A stretch of 34,904 bases of DNA from positions 1-34,904 of the forward strand of contig JACMJX010000132.1 of the NCBI GenBank assembly GCA_014380425.1. Reading direction: 5' to 3'. Below are positions 16,158 to 24,362 of the stretch, one piece after another. The position numbers and the translations under genes are program-made. Each line of letters starts with the position of its first letter. Positions within the stretch are counted from its first letter, which is position 1. Below the pieces are notes generated by a model. It made no database searches. It saw only the letters and a program-made list of their open reading frames with translations, and had not been told where the DNA came from. The stretch comes from Chitinophagaceae bacterium (lineage in GTDB: Bacteria > Bacteroidota > Bacteroidia > Chitinophagales > Chitinophagaceae).

Positions 16158-17123
16158 ATGGACGTTTTAAAGAACCAGCTACTTTTTATTCTGTCTACTC
16201 CACTTTACGTCGTTCTCATCGCGTTGGAGCTGTGTATCAGTCATTTTCAGGGAACTCGTTCCTATTCGCTAAAGGATACCGCGCATAATTTCTACCTGAG
16301 CCTCTTAAGGGGTGGTGTCGAGCTGCTCACCCGGGGCGTTAGCCTAATAGTACTGAGCGCTGCTTTTTATTACCGGCTTTTTTCACCCGAGCAGTCGTTT
16401 TTCTATTGGTGCCTGTTGCTGCTAAGCGTCGATTTCATGCACTATTGGTTGCACAGGGCCAGTCATTTCTGTCGCTTCTTTTGGGCTGTTCATGTCAATC
16501 ATCACTCTTCTCCGCATTACAATATTAGCGTCGGCTTCCGGAGTGCCGTGCTGGAGCCCTTTTATAATTTCCTGTTTCTTACCCCGCTCGCCCTTGCAGG
16601 GTTCAGGCCGGCAGATATCATACTGGTTTATGCCATCACTGAAATCTGGGCAGTACTAACGCACACGGAAAAAGTGAAAAAGCTGGGCTGGCTGGAGTAT
16701 ATAATGAACACACCTTCTCATCATAGGGTGCATCATGCTTCCAATCCCAAATACCTCGACAAGAATATGGGGTCTCTGTTTATTTTCTGGGACAAGCTCT
16801 TCGGCACCTTCCAGAAAGAACTTCCCCCGGATGCCTATCAATCCCTGAAGTACGGGCTCACTTCACCTTTGGCGAACGAGAAACTACCGCATCTTGTATT
16901 TCACGAATGGGCGGCTATTCTTGCTGACCTCAGAAGAAAAGATATCACCTGGAAAGATCGTTGGTTGTACCTGTTTGGCCCTCCCGGATGGAGCCACGAC
17001 AGCACCCGAATGACCAGTGAACAGATGCGCCAGCAGGAAAACGATGAAAGCAAAAAGAACCTGAAACAGGGTTCTCCTGTTCTGCTTCGCCGGAATGCGA
17101 TGCAGGAAAAGCAGCAGATATGA
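16158..17123 (+). CDS. sterol desaturase / fatty acid hydroxylase superfamily protein
   Basis: The 321-residue membrane protein has the eight-histidine di-iron pattern of the superfamily: HYWLHRASH (95-103), HVNHH (112-116), and HHRVHH (188-193), with His169 in LTHTEKV. At least four hydrophobic helices flank these (about 8-28, 60-72, 82-95, 133-165). Members hydroxylate or desaturate lipids at the membrane with oxygen. In Bacteroidota the substrate could be a fatty acyl chain, a carotenoid or a sphingolipid base, and the sequence does not decide. The C-terminal 40 residues are Gln/Lys/Glu-rich and hydrophilic. Confidence 0.88.
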   Translation: MDVLKNQLLFILSTPLYVVLIALELCISHFQGTRSYSLKDTAHNFYLSLLRGGVELLTRGVSLIVLSAAFYYRLFSPEQSFFYWCLLLLSVDFMHYWLHRASHFCRFFWAVHVNHHSSPHYNISVGFRSAVLEPFYNFLFLTPLALAGFRPADIILVYAITEIWAVLTHTEKVKKLGWLEYIMNTPSHHRVHHASNPKYLDKNMGSLFIFWDKLFGTFQKELPPDAYQSLKYGLTSPLANEKLPHLVFHEWAAILADLRRKDITWKDRWLYLFGPPGWSHDSTRMTSEQMRQQENDESKKNLKQGSPVLLRRNAMQEKQQI

Positions 17124-17258
17124 GTTTCAATACGCTTTTATCGGGGCAGTTCTGCGTTTATGCTACATTTACTGGCAGCCTTAATGCATCACATTTAAGA
17201 TCGAAACTTACCAGGCAACGCACTTGATTCGCCTTTAGTTTTTGTGCTTGTTACATTG

Positions 17259-17266
17259 TAACTTTG
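17259..17266 (+). promoter_or_regulatory. -7 promoter element of gcvP
   Basis: TAACTTTG matches TAnnTTTG, with T-rich TTTAGTTTTTG (17234-17244) upstream. The predicted leader is about 48 nt. The 195-bp interval 17124-17318 shows no glycine riboswitch-like structure that I can recognise. Confidence 0.55.
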
Positions 17267-17318
17267 CGCAAATTTCCGTGATTACCAGCCGGAAACCTAC
17301 CTCAAACTAGATAATAAT

Positions 17319-20192
17319 ATGAATCTATTCGAACAGCAAGCTATTGAATTTGCAGAACGGCATATCGGGCCAGACGCGTCGGAAACAGTGCAGATGCTTA
17401 AAACGATCGGTGCGGGTTCGCTCGAAGAGCTGATCAGCAGAACCATCCCTGCCTCCATACGGCTGACGGGCGCATTGAATACCGCAGGCCCGGTGAGTGA
17501 GCACGAGTACCTTTCGGAACTTAAACAGGTGGCTTCTAAAAACAAGTTGTTTAAAACATATATCGGCCAGGGATACTACGATACCATCACCCCATCCGTC
17601 ATACTGCGGAATCTTTTCGAAAACCCGGGGTGGTACAGCCAATACACTCCATACCAGGCAGAGATAGCACAGGGAAGGCTTGAAAGCCTCCTTAATTTTC
17701 AAACGATGGTAAGCGATCTTACCGCTCTTCCTATCGCCAATGCAAGCCTGCTAGACGAAGGTACCGCTGCCGCGGAGGGAATGGTGATGCTTTTCAACAG
17801 CAAGAACAGGGCAGAGCATATAACCTCGCCTAAATTCTTTGTGGATGAAAAGGTTTTTGCGCAAACAAAAGATGTGATCCTTACCCGGGCAACCCCCTTT
17901 CATATAGAAATAGTTACCGGTAGTTTCAAAACAGCCCAGCTCGATGAAACGTATTTCGGAGCTATAGTGCAGTACCCTGACAGTGAAGGAACGATACAAG
18001 ATCACCGGTCATTTATCGAGAAGGCCCACCAGGTAAATGCCTATGTGATCATAGCCACAGACCTACTGGCTCTTACCCTGCTTACCCCTCCTGGCGAGCT
18101 GGGTGCTGATATCGCTATCGGCTCTTCCCAGCGTTTGGGCGTTCCTATGGGCTTTGGAGGGCCCCATGCGGCGTTTTTCGCTACAAAGGAGGAGTTCAAA
18201 CGCAGTCTCCCCGGCCGCATCATTGGTGTAAGCCTCGATGCGCAAGGCAATCGCGCGTTACGAATGGCGCTCCAAACCAGGGAGCAGCACATACGGCGGG
18301 AAAAGGCCACTTCCAATATCTGCACAGCGCAGGCACTCCTGAGCAATATGGCTGCTATGTATGCTGTATATCATGGCCCGGAAGGGCTTAAGAACATTGC
18401 CAAGCGCGTAAGTCTGCTCACCAGAACACTCTCTACCGAGTTGGAGCATATCGGCTACGAGGTAGTAAGCCAGCATTATTTCGATACGCTGCTCGTAAAA
18501 GCAGATACGGAACTGATTCGCGTAGAGGCAGAAAAAAGAGCTATCAATTTCAACTATATCAGCAAGGAACTATTGACCCTGTCTCTCGACGAAACAACCA
18601 CCCGGCAGGATGTGGTCGATATCCTTGAAGTGTTTTCATCGGTAAAGCATATAGATGTTGCCGGAGCTGTTTTCGAAACCCAGGGCAACCTGGATAATAT
18701 TCCTTCAGCCTTAACCAGAACCTCCGGTTACCTGGCGCACCCTGTGTTCAACACGCATCACAGCGAAAGCCAGATGATGCGGTATCTGAAATCGCTCGAA
18801 AACAAAGATCTCTCGCTCAATACATCCATGATCGCCCTGGGCAGCTGTACCATGAAGCTAAATGCTGCTACGGAACTCATTCCAGTAAGCTGGCCAGAGT
18901 TCAGCAAGCTGCACCCTTTTGCTCCGGCAGACCAGTGGAAAGGCTACCAGCAAATCATTTCCGAACTGGAAAGCTGGCTGAGCAACATTACGGGGTTCGT
19001 CGCTACTTCCTTGCAGCCGAATAGCGGGGCCCAGGGCGAATACGCCGGGCTTCTTGCCATTCATGCCTATCATGCGCACCGAAACGAATCGCACCGTAAT
19101 ATCATCCTCATTCCTATTTCTGCGCACGGCACCAATCCTGCCAGCGCGGTAATGGCAGGCTTCAAAGTGGTGGTTACCAAATGCGACGAGGCGGGAAATA
19201 TAGATATGAACGATTTAAAGGCCAACGCGGAGAAACATGCTGCCCATCTTGCGGGGCTTATGGTTACCTATCCTTCCACCCACGGGGTATTCGAGGAAAG
19301 CATCAAAGAGATCTGCCAGTTGATTCACGATAACGGAGGGCTGGTGTATATGGACGGCGCCAACATGAACGCGCAGGTGGGCCTCACTTCCCCTGGAAAT
19401 ATAGGTGCCGATGTTTGCCATCTCAATCTTCATAAAACCTTCGCGATTCCCCATGGCGGCGGCGGGCCGGGAATGGGGCCCATTTGCGTTAATGAAAAGC
19501 TGAAACCCTATCTGCCCGGGCACGTAACGCTCGGCACACAGAAGGCCGTAAGCGCAGCGCCTTATGGGTCGGCAAGTATTCTACTGATAAGTTATGCTTA
19601 TATCAAGATGCTGGGCGCAGAGGGCCTTAAAAGATCCACTGAATACGCTATCCTGAATGCAAACTACATGAAGGCAAGGCTGGAGCAATTCTACAAAATT
19701 CTGTATTCCGGTAAAAACGGCACTTGTGCCCACGAATTCATCGTCGATTTGCGTCCTTTCAAGCAAACCGCAGGCATAGAAGCTGAGGATGTGGCAAAGC
19801 GCCTGATGGACTACGGTTTTCATGCTCCCACGTTAAGCTTCCCCGTTGCGGGCACTATCATGATAGAACCCACGGAGAGCGAAGATAAGGCCGAGCTGGA
19901 CCGTTTCTGCGATGCTCTTATTAGTATTTACCACGAGATAAAGGCGATAGCCGATGGCAAAGCCGACCGCGCCGATAATCCCTTAAAGAACGCACCGCAC
20001 ACCCAGCAGGTGATTACGGCTGATGAATGGAGCCACAGCTATTCCCGGCAGGTGGCGGCCTTCCCGCTTCCTTACGTGAAGGAAAACAAATTTTGGCCGA
20101 GTGTAAGCCGGGTTAACAATACATATGGCGACAGAAATCTGATTTGCACCTGCGAACCTATAGAGAGTTTTGCAGAAGCTGGAGTTAACTAA
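17319..20192 (+). CDS. gcvP: glycine dehydrogenase (decarboxylating), P protein
   Basis: GcvP decarboxylates glycine with PLP and passes the aminomethyl group to lipoyl-GcvH, the first step of the glycine cleavage system. The single 957-residue chain is the fused homodimer type, with an N-terminal half starting FAERHIGPD (11-19) and a C-terminal catalytic half. Motifs seen: [58 protein letters not shown], and [21 protein letters not shown] with the PLP Lys706. It is followed by its own strong terminator and no gcvT or gcvH adjoins, so the other subunits are encoded elsewhere. A threonine dehydrogenase gene lies about 4 kb downstream. Confidence 0.97.
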   Translation: MNLFEQQAIEFAERHIGPDASETVQMLKTIGAGSLEELISRTIPASIRLTGALNTAGPVSEHEYLSELKQVASKNKLFKTYIGQGYYDTITPSVILRNLFENPGWYSQYTPYQAEIAQGRLESLLNFQTMVSDLTALPIANASLLDEGTAAAEGMVMLFNSKNRAEHITSPKFFVDEKVFAQTKDVILTRATPFHIEIVTGSFKTAQLDETYFGAIVQYPDSEGTIQDHRSFIEKAHQVNAYVIIATDLLALTLLTPPGELGADIAIGSSQRLGVPMGFGGPHAAFFATKEEFKRSLPGRIIGVSLDAQGNRALRMALQTREQHIRREKATSNICTAQALLSNMAAMYAVYHGPEGLKNIAKRVSLLTRTLSTELEHIGYEVVSQHYFDTLLVKADTELIRVEAEKRAINFNYISKELLTLSLDETTTRQDVVDILEVFSSVKHIDVAGAVFETQGNLDNIPSALTRTSGYLAHPVFNTHHSESQMMRYLKSLENKDLSLNTSMIALGSCTMKLNAATELIPVSWPEFSKLHPFAPADQWKGYQQIISELESWLSNITGFVATSLQPNSGAQGEYAGLLAIHAYHAHRNESHRNIILIPISAHGTNPASAVMAGFKVVVTKCDEAGNIDMNDLKANAEKHAAHLAGLMVTYPSTHGVFEESIKEICQLIHDNGGLVYMDGANMNAQVGLTSPGNIGADVCHLNLHKTFAIPHGGGGPGMGPICVNEKLKPYLPGHVTLGTQKAVSAAPYGSASILLISYAYIKMLGAEGLKRSTEYAILNANYMKARLEQFYKILYSGKNGTCAHEFIVDLRPFKQTAGIEAEDVAKRLMDYGFHAPTLSFPVAGTIMIEPTESEDKAELDRFCDALISIYHEIKAIADGKADRADNPLKNAPHTQQVITADEWSHSYSRQVAAFPLPYVKENKFWPSVSRVNNTYGDRNLICTCEPIESFAEAGVN

Positions 20193-20214
20193 TTTCCACT
20201 AAAATACAATGGTT

Positions 20215-20248
20215 AGAGGATGCATCAAAGCTGATGCATCCTCTTTTT
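20215..20248 (+). terminator. Rho-independent terminator of gcvP
   Basis: AGAGGATGCATCA (20215-20227) and TGATGCATCCTCT (20232-20244) are perfect arms around a 4-nt loop, ending in TTTTT. It lies 22 bp after the gcvP stop. Confidence 0.95.
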
Positions 20249-20336
20249 GCTTTGCACCTACCCCGAACCTAGAATAGCGGGAATGTAGCATTCGTGTTGT
20301 ATCGATTTCTTTACATTTCGGTGATATTTCGATCAT

Positions 20337-20446
20337 CCTAGGTAGATCCTAGGTAGATACTAGGTAGATCCTAGGTAGATTCTAGCTAGATATACGTAGT
20401 ATCTACGTAGGATCTACCTAGGATGAACGAAGGATTTACCTAAGAT
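20337..20446. repeat. 11-bp tandem repeat array with mirror-inverted half, forming a long imperfect palindrome
   Basis: Ten consecutive 11-bp units fill 110 bp, and almost every unit ends in AT. Units 1, 2 and 4 are CCTAGGTAGAT; unit 3 is ACTAGGTAGAT and unit 5 is TCTAGCTAGAT. After a centre of ATACGTAGTAT, the later units read CTACGTAGGAT and CTACCTAGGAT, close to the reverse complement of the first kind, then two diverged units. Folded about base 20396, the stretch 20346-20446 pairs 37 of 47 positions by Watson-Crick rules, plus two G-T pairs, around a 7-nt loop. It occupies most of the 327-bp gap between gcvP and the small gene at 20520. The flanks 20249-20336 and 20447-20519 show nothing I can name. 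It has no spacers, so it is not CRISPR. Function unknown. Confidence 0.9.
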
Positions 20447-20519
20447 AGAGATGCTAGTAACGTTATATTAAGCTGGGCGGAATGGCAATTGCACTAGTAT
20501 GTATTGTAAAAAAGGATTT

Positions 20520-20741
20520 ATGAACAGAGAAAGCATTAATAAACCAGCGGTAATACCACCGGATAATTTACAGGATCGCGGTGCTGAAGACGGCTCAAGC
20601 CGGCCAGGAGGTAATTTGCCGCCAGAACACAAGGGAGAACCCGATGGGGCAACCGTGTTAATTGGCAGTGACGATAAAGGCCCGGAGGAGGCCGGCGTAA
20701 TGCCTAATAAGGGCGAGCAGGACGGAGGCGCAGGTAGCTGA
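20520..20741 (+). CDS. small hydrophilic protein of unknown function
   Basis: The 73-residue product (starting MNRESINKPAVIPPDN) is rich in Gly, Pro, Asp, Glu and Asn, with no hydrophobic helix, signal or cysteine, so it is probably disordered and cytoplasmic. The ATG at 20520 follows AAAAAAGGATTT, a plausible ribosome site, and is preferred over the in-frame ATG at 20499. Support for a real gene is the ribosome-site context and an immediate G5/C6 hairpin terminator 2 bp after the stop. It follows the 11-bp repeat array by 73 bp. I do not recognise a family. A chance open frame remains possible. Confidence 0.55.
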   Translation: MNRESINKPAVIPPDNLQDRGAEDGSSRPGGNLPPEHKGEPDGATVLIGSDDKGPEEAGVMPNKGEQDGGAGS

Positions 20742-20742
20742 C

Positions 20743-20763
20743 GGGGGTAAATTGCCCCCCTTT
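20743..20763 (+). terminator. hairpin terminator after the small gene
   Basis: GGGGG (20743-20747) pairs with CCCCC (within 20755-20760) around a short AT-rich loop and is followed by a TTTGTCATTTTG tract. It starts 2 bp after the stop at 20741. Confidence 0.65.
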
Positions 20764-20786
20764 GTCATTTTGTAGAAAAACAACAA

Positions 20787-20823
20787 GGCCCGACCTAAAA
20801 CCTGAAAGGTTTTAAACCGGGCC
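20787..20823 (-). terminator. terminator of the DUF4397 lipoprotein gene
   Basis: Read on the minus strand it has arms GGCCCG/CGGGCC outside and TAAAACCT/AGGTTTTA inside, followed by TTGTTGTTTTT. It lies 22 bp past the minus-strand stop at 20846. Confidence 0.85.
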
Positions 20824-20845
20824 ATTGCCTGTATGCCTAAACCCT

Positions 20846-21568
20846 CTAAAATGCTGCTCTTAACACTATCAGTTTCAGCGCATTGAAACCTGTTCCTTTG
20901 GAAACCCCGTGAAGGTAAATAGTGTAGGCGTTGGCAGGATTGAGCTGAGCCGATATATCGGCGATCAGTGAATCGCTTCCGGCCACTTTAGCCTTGATCT
21001 TGTAACTACCGGGCTCATATTTTTGAAAAAGACCATAAAAATCTTCATTCTGAACATCAGCATTCTTTCTGCCTGAAGTTACTTTATCATTTTCTATGTA
21101 AAAGTCTACATCCACCGAATCCGGGCTCATATTTAAGAACCGGCAGGAAGCTTTATTAGCATCGATGCCTGAAAAATCATCATTGATTCTCGTAATCTGT
21201 GCATTGCCGGGAGATAGCGGATTATCATGAAGAATTATAGTGGCAAAGCGCAAAGAATCATAGTATTCTATCGGAGCGGCTGCTATAAGGCTATCCGACT
21301 GGGCCTTCTTAAACCGGATATCCAGAAGCCCGGGATTTGTAGGCGCATAATAGCTGAAATAACCGCCGGGCGGCATAGAATTCGTTTCCCTGATATTATT
21401 GATATAAACCTCCGCCGACGGTGCGCTGGGTGCAAGATGCAGGATGGTTACATAGGTTTTTACTTCTTCAGGGGCCAGTTCACTCTTTTTCAGGCAGCTT
21501 GTGAAAAGAAAACCAATCGCAAGCAGGCTATAAAAAGCTTTTTCTACATTTCTAAGGGATAAACTCAT
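20846..21568 (-). CDS. DUF4397 domain lipoprotein
   Basis: The 240-residue protein has a lipoprotein signal (hydrophobic stretch then FLFTSC, Cys25 as the likely lipidated residue). The mature part matches the DUF4397 pattern: a first repeat with VTILHLAPSAPSAEVYINN and PPGGYFSYYAPTNPGLLDIRFKKAQ, and a second with CRFLNMSPDSVDVDFYIEN and YEPGSYKIKAKVAGSDSLIAD, ending in YTIYLHGVSKG. The domain is an immunoglobulin-like beta-sandwich common in Bacteroidota surface lipoproteins. Its role is not established. It has its own promoter and terminator. Confidence 0.88.
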   Translation of the reverse strand: MSLSLRNVEKAFYSLLAIGFLFTSCLKKSELAPEEVKTYVTILHLAPSAPSAEVYINNIRETNSMPPGGYFSYYAPTNPGLLDIRFKKAQSDSLIAAAPIEYYDSLRFATIILHDNPLSPGNAQITRINDDFSGIDANKASCRFLNMSPDSVDVDFYIENDKVTSGRKNADVQNEDFYGLFQKYEPGSYKIKAKVAGSDSLIADISAQLNPANAYTIYLHGVSKGTGFNALKLIVLRAAF

Positions 21569-21591
21569 TACTATTCATTTAATGCTTACAA

Positions 21592-21599
21592 CAAAATTA
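21592..21599 (-). promoter_or_regulatory. -7 promoter element of the DUF4397 gene
   Basis: The minus strand reads TAATTTTG (TAnnTTTG), 23 bp before the ATG at 21568. Confidence 0.55.
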
Positions 21600-21696
21600 C
21601 GTGATAATGACACCTCCCCGTTCCATTTCGTTGCATTTAACCTCGTTTTCTCTCAAAAAGCGGCGATACACCGCGTATGACTAATTTAATATTCTA

Positions 21697-21704
21697 TACA
21701 TTTG
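21697..21704 (+). promoter_or_regulatory. -7 promoter element of the GH63-type glucosidase gene
   Basis: TACATTTG (TAnnTTTG) lies downstream of the first in-frame ATG (21677) and 47 bp before the ATG at 21752. It therefore supports the later start. Confidence 0.5.
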
Positions 21705-21751
21705 AAGAAGCGAAGCTGTTGCTGCCAGACAATCAAGAAAAGAAATCGCTT

Positions 21752-24349
21752 ATGAATGAAGAACAGGAAAGACTGAAACATAAGGAATGGAAAAAATGGG
21801 GGCCCTACGTCAGCAACCGGCAGTGGGCCACGGTACGGGAAGATTACAGTGATTACGGAAGCACCTGGGACTACACCAATTACAATTCGGCCAGAAGCAA
21901 GACATACCGCTGGGGCGAAGACGGCATCGGCGGAATAAGCGACGATAAACAGTTGCTTTGTTTTGCCCCTTCGCTGTGGAACAGGAAAGACCCTTTTATC
22001 AAGGAACGCCTTTTTGGACTCACCAACTGGGAAGGTAATCATGGGGAAGATGTAAAAGAGCAGTACTATTACCTCGATAATACCCCGACGCATTCCTACA
22101 TGAAGATGCTATACAAATATCCCCATGAGGAATTTCCTTATAAAAAACTGGTTAACGAGAATAAAAAAAGAAGCCGGCAGGAGCCCGAGTACGAATTGCT
22201 CGATACAGGTATTTTTAAGGATAAGAAGTATTTCGATGTATCGATAGAATACGCAAAAAACGGCCCGGAAGATATCTTCGTTAGGATCATCGTTTACAAC
22301 AGGGGTGAAGAAACGGCCCCCCTTCATCTGCTACCAACTATCTGGTTCCGGAATACCTGGAGCTGGGGCGACGACCCTTATAAGCCTACGCTGGAAGGCG
22401 ACGGTAGCCAGAAGATAAAAGTGATACATGAAAAGCTGCCCCCCATGGCGCTTTACTGCGAGAACAATGCCCTGCCGCTTTTCTGCGAGAATGAGACCAA
22501 TATAGCCTTGCTGTATAATAAAAAAAGAAGGGGGTTTTATAAAGACGGCATCAATGATTACATTACTCGCAATGATGACAAAGCCATTAACAAAATGGAT
22601 ACCGGAACCAAGGCGGCGTTCAACATACGGCTTTCCGTTGAAGGCGAGTCTTCTGCCATTATCACGCTCCGGCTTGGCCCTGATGGCATACAAAAGCCAT
22701 TCGAGAACTGCCATGCATTGTTTAAGCAGCGGATAGAAGAAGCCAACTTGTTTTACGAAAATCTGCAGAAAGATACCAACGAGCGGGATGCGCGGCATGT
22801 GCAGCGCCAGGCCCTGGCAGGGATGCTCTGGAACAAGCAGTTTTATTACTACGATGTAGATGTATGGATCAACGGAGACCCTTCCGTGGCGGCCTCACCC
22901 TCCCGGAAAACAGGGCGTAACCACCGTTGGATGCATCTCCATAACGCAGATGTTATCTCTATGCCCGATAAATGGGAATATCCCTGGTATGCAGCCTGGG
23001 ATCTTGCCTTTCACTGCATACCACTCGCCCTTACAGATATCGGCTTCGCGAAGCAACAACTGCTGCTGCTTACCAAAGAGCGGTATATGCACCCCAATGG
23101 CCAGCTACCGGCTTACGAGTGGGATTTCGGTGATGTAAACCCTCCCGTACATGCCTGGGCAGCGTGGAAAGTGTATAATATGGGCAAGAAGCAGGAAGGA
23201 AAAGGCGATCTCTCCTTCCTCGAATCCATCTTTCATAAGTTGCTCATGAACTTTACGTGGTGGGTAAACCGGAAAGACACGGCGGGTAACAATATCTTCC
23301 AGGGAGGCTTTCTGGGTCTTGACAATATCGGGGTGTTTGACCGCAACTCCCAATTGCCGGCCGGCGGCTACATTGAACAAGCCGACGGCACCAGTTGGAT
23401 GGCTATGTTCAGCCTGAACATGCTCAGGATCTCGCTGGAGCTGGCGGGGAATAACCCGGTTTACCAGGATATGGCTACCAAATTCTTCGAACACTTTCTT
23501 TATATAGCAGGAGCTATGGCCCATATGGGCGAAGGAAGAACAGGGCTATGGGATGAGCAGGATGGCTTCTTTTACGACCAGGTACGGCTGCCTGAAAACG
23601 GCACCATTCAGCTAAAGGTAAGAAGCATGGTTGGCCTTATTCCATTGTTTGCCGTAGAAGTGCTGGATAATAAAGTGCTTCTCCAGAATGCCGATTTCCT
23701 CGACAGGATGAACTGGTTTCTCGATAACAGGCCCGATCTTGCGGCACTGGTTACACGCTGGCAGCAGACCAACGAGGAAGGAAAGCACCTGCTAAGTCTC
23801 TTGCGTACGAATGAGATTCAGCGCATCATGCATCGCATGCTCGATGAAACGGAGTTTCTGTCAGACTATGGCATCCGCTCCCTATCCAAGTATCACGAGC
23901 AGAACCCTTATGAGTTGCAGATGGAAGGGAATAATTTCCAGATTGCCTATGACCCCGGAGAGTCTATCAACGATATGTTTGGAGGCAATAGCAATTGGCG
24001 GGGACCGGTATGGATGCCGTTGAACTACATGATTATAGAGAGCCTGCGCAAGTATCATTATTACTATGGAGACAACCTCAAGGTGGAGTGCCCGGTAGGA
24101 TCCGGACGCTATCTCAATCTGAATGAAGTAGCAGGAGAACTTACGGCCAGGCTCACGCGCCTGTTTCTTTTAAACAAAGAAGGGAAACGGGTAGCAGCAG
24201 GAGACGACGCCCTACTGCATTCCGATCCCGATTTCCGGGATAATCTGCAGTTCTATGAATATTTTCATGGAGATACCGGCAGAGGTCTAGGCGCTTCGCA
24301 GCAAACGGGATGGACGGGGCTGATAGCAGAACTGATAAGGAGATTATAA
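21752..24349 (+). CDS. GH63-type glucosidase (MGH1-like glycoside hydrolase)
   Basis: The 865-residue protein starts MNEEQERLKHKEWKKWGPYVSNRQWATVREDYSDYG, the usual start of bacterial GH63 glucosidases, with an N-terminal beta-sandwich domain and a C-terminal (alpha/alpha)6 barrel. Barrel landmarks are WEYPWYAAWDLAFHCIPLAL with Asp417, a candidate general acid, ANGQLPAYEWDFGDVNPPVHAWA (HPNGQLPAYEWDFGD), TGLWDEQDGFFYD with Glu602, a candidate base, and GGNSNWRGPVWMPLNYMIIESLRKY. The family cleaves alpha-glucosides such as glucosylated oligosaccharides or glucosylglycerate. The substrate here is unknown. There is no signal peptide, so it should be cytoplasmic. The in-frame ATG at 21677 would add 25 residues not typical of the family. 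Its stop lies in a palindrome shared with the convergent gene. Confidence 0.88.
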   Translation: MNEEQERLKHKEWKKWGPYVSNRQWATVREDYSDYGSTWDYTNYNSARSKTYRWGEDGIGGISDDKQLLCFAPSLWNRKDPFIKERLFGLTNWEGNHGEDVKEQYYYLDNTPTHSYMKMLYKYPHEEFPYKKLVNENKKRSRQEPEYELLDTGIFKDKKYFDVSIEYAKNGPEDIFVRIIVYNRGEETAPLHLLPTIWFRNTWSWGDDPYKPTLEGDGSQKIKVIHEKLPPMALYCENNALPLFCENETNIALLYNKKRRGFYKDGINDYITRNDDKAINKMDTGTKAAFNIRLSVEGESSAIITLRLGPDGIQKPFENCHALFKQRIEEANLFYENLQKDTNERDARHVQRQALAGMLWNKQFYYYDVDVWINGDPSVAASPSRKTGRNHRWMHLHNADVISMPDKWEYPWYAAWDLAFHCIPLALTDIGFAKQQLLLLTKERYMHPNGQLPAYEWDFGDVNPPVHAWAAWKVYNMGKKQEGKGDLSFLESIFHKLLMNFTWWVNRKDTAGNNIFQGGFLGLDNIGVFDRNSQLPAGGYIEQADGTSWMAMFSLNMLRISLELAGNNPVYQDMATKFFEHFLYIAGAMAHMGEGRTGLWDEQDGFFYDQVRLPENGTIQLKVRSMVGLIPLFAVEVLDNKVLLQNADFLDRMNWFLDNRPDLAALVTRWQQTNEEGKHLLSLLRTNEIQRIMHRMLDETEFLSDYGIRSLSKYHEQNPYELQMEGNNFQIAYDPGESINDMFGGNSNWRGPVWMPLNYMIIESLRKYHYYYGDNLKVECPVGSGRYLNLNEVAGELTARLTRLFLLNKEGKRVAAGDDALLHSDPDFRDNLQFYEYFHGDTGRGLGASQQTGWTGLIAELIRRL

Positions 24350-24362
24350 AAACTTTTTATAA
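24344..24362. repeat. perfect 19-bp palindrome containing both convergent stop codons
   Basis: TTATAAAAA (24344-24352), a central C, and TTTTTATAA (24354-24362) are a perfect inverted repeat. The plus-strand TAA (24347-24349) and the minus-strand TAA (24357-24359) both lie within it. It could act as a weak bidirectional terminator, with A/T tracts on both sides, but the stem has no G-C pair. Confidence 0.7.

Noticed and set aside
17124-17318. glycine riboswitch before gcvP
   Set aside because: The region is short and AT-rich. The promoter element leaves a leader of only about 48 nt, too short for a tandem glycine aptamer, and no aptamer motif was seen.
20337-20446. CRISPR-like array
   Set aside because: The units are contiguous 11-mers with no spacers, and there are no cas genes nearby.
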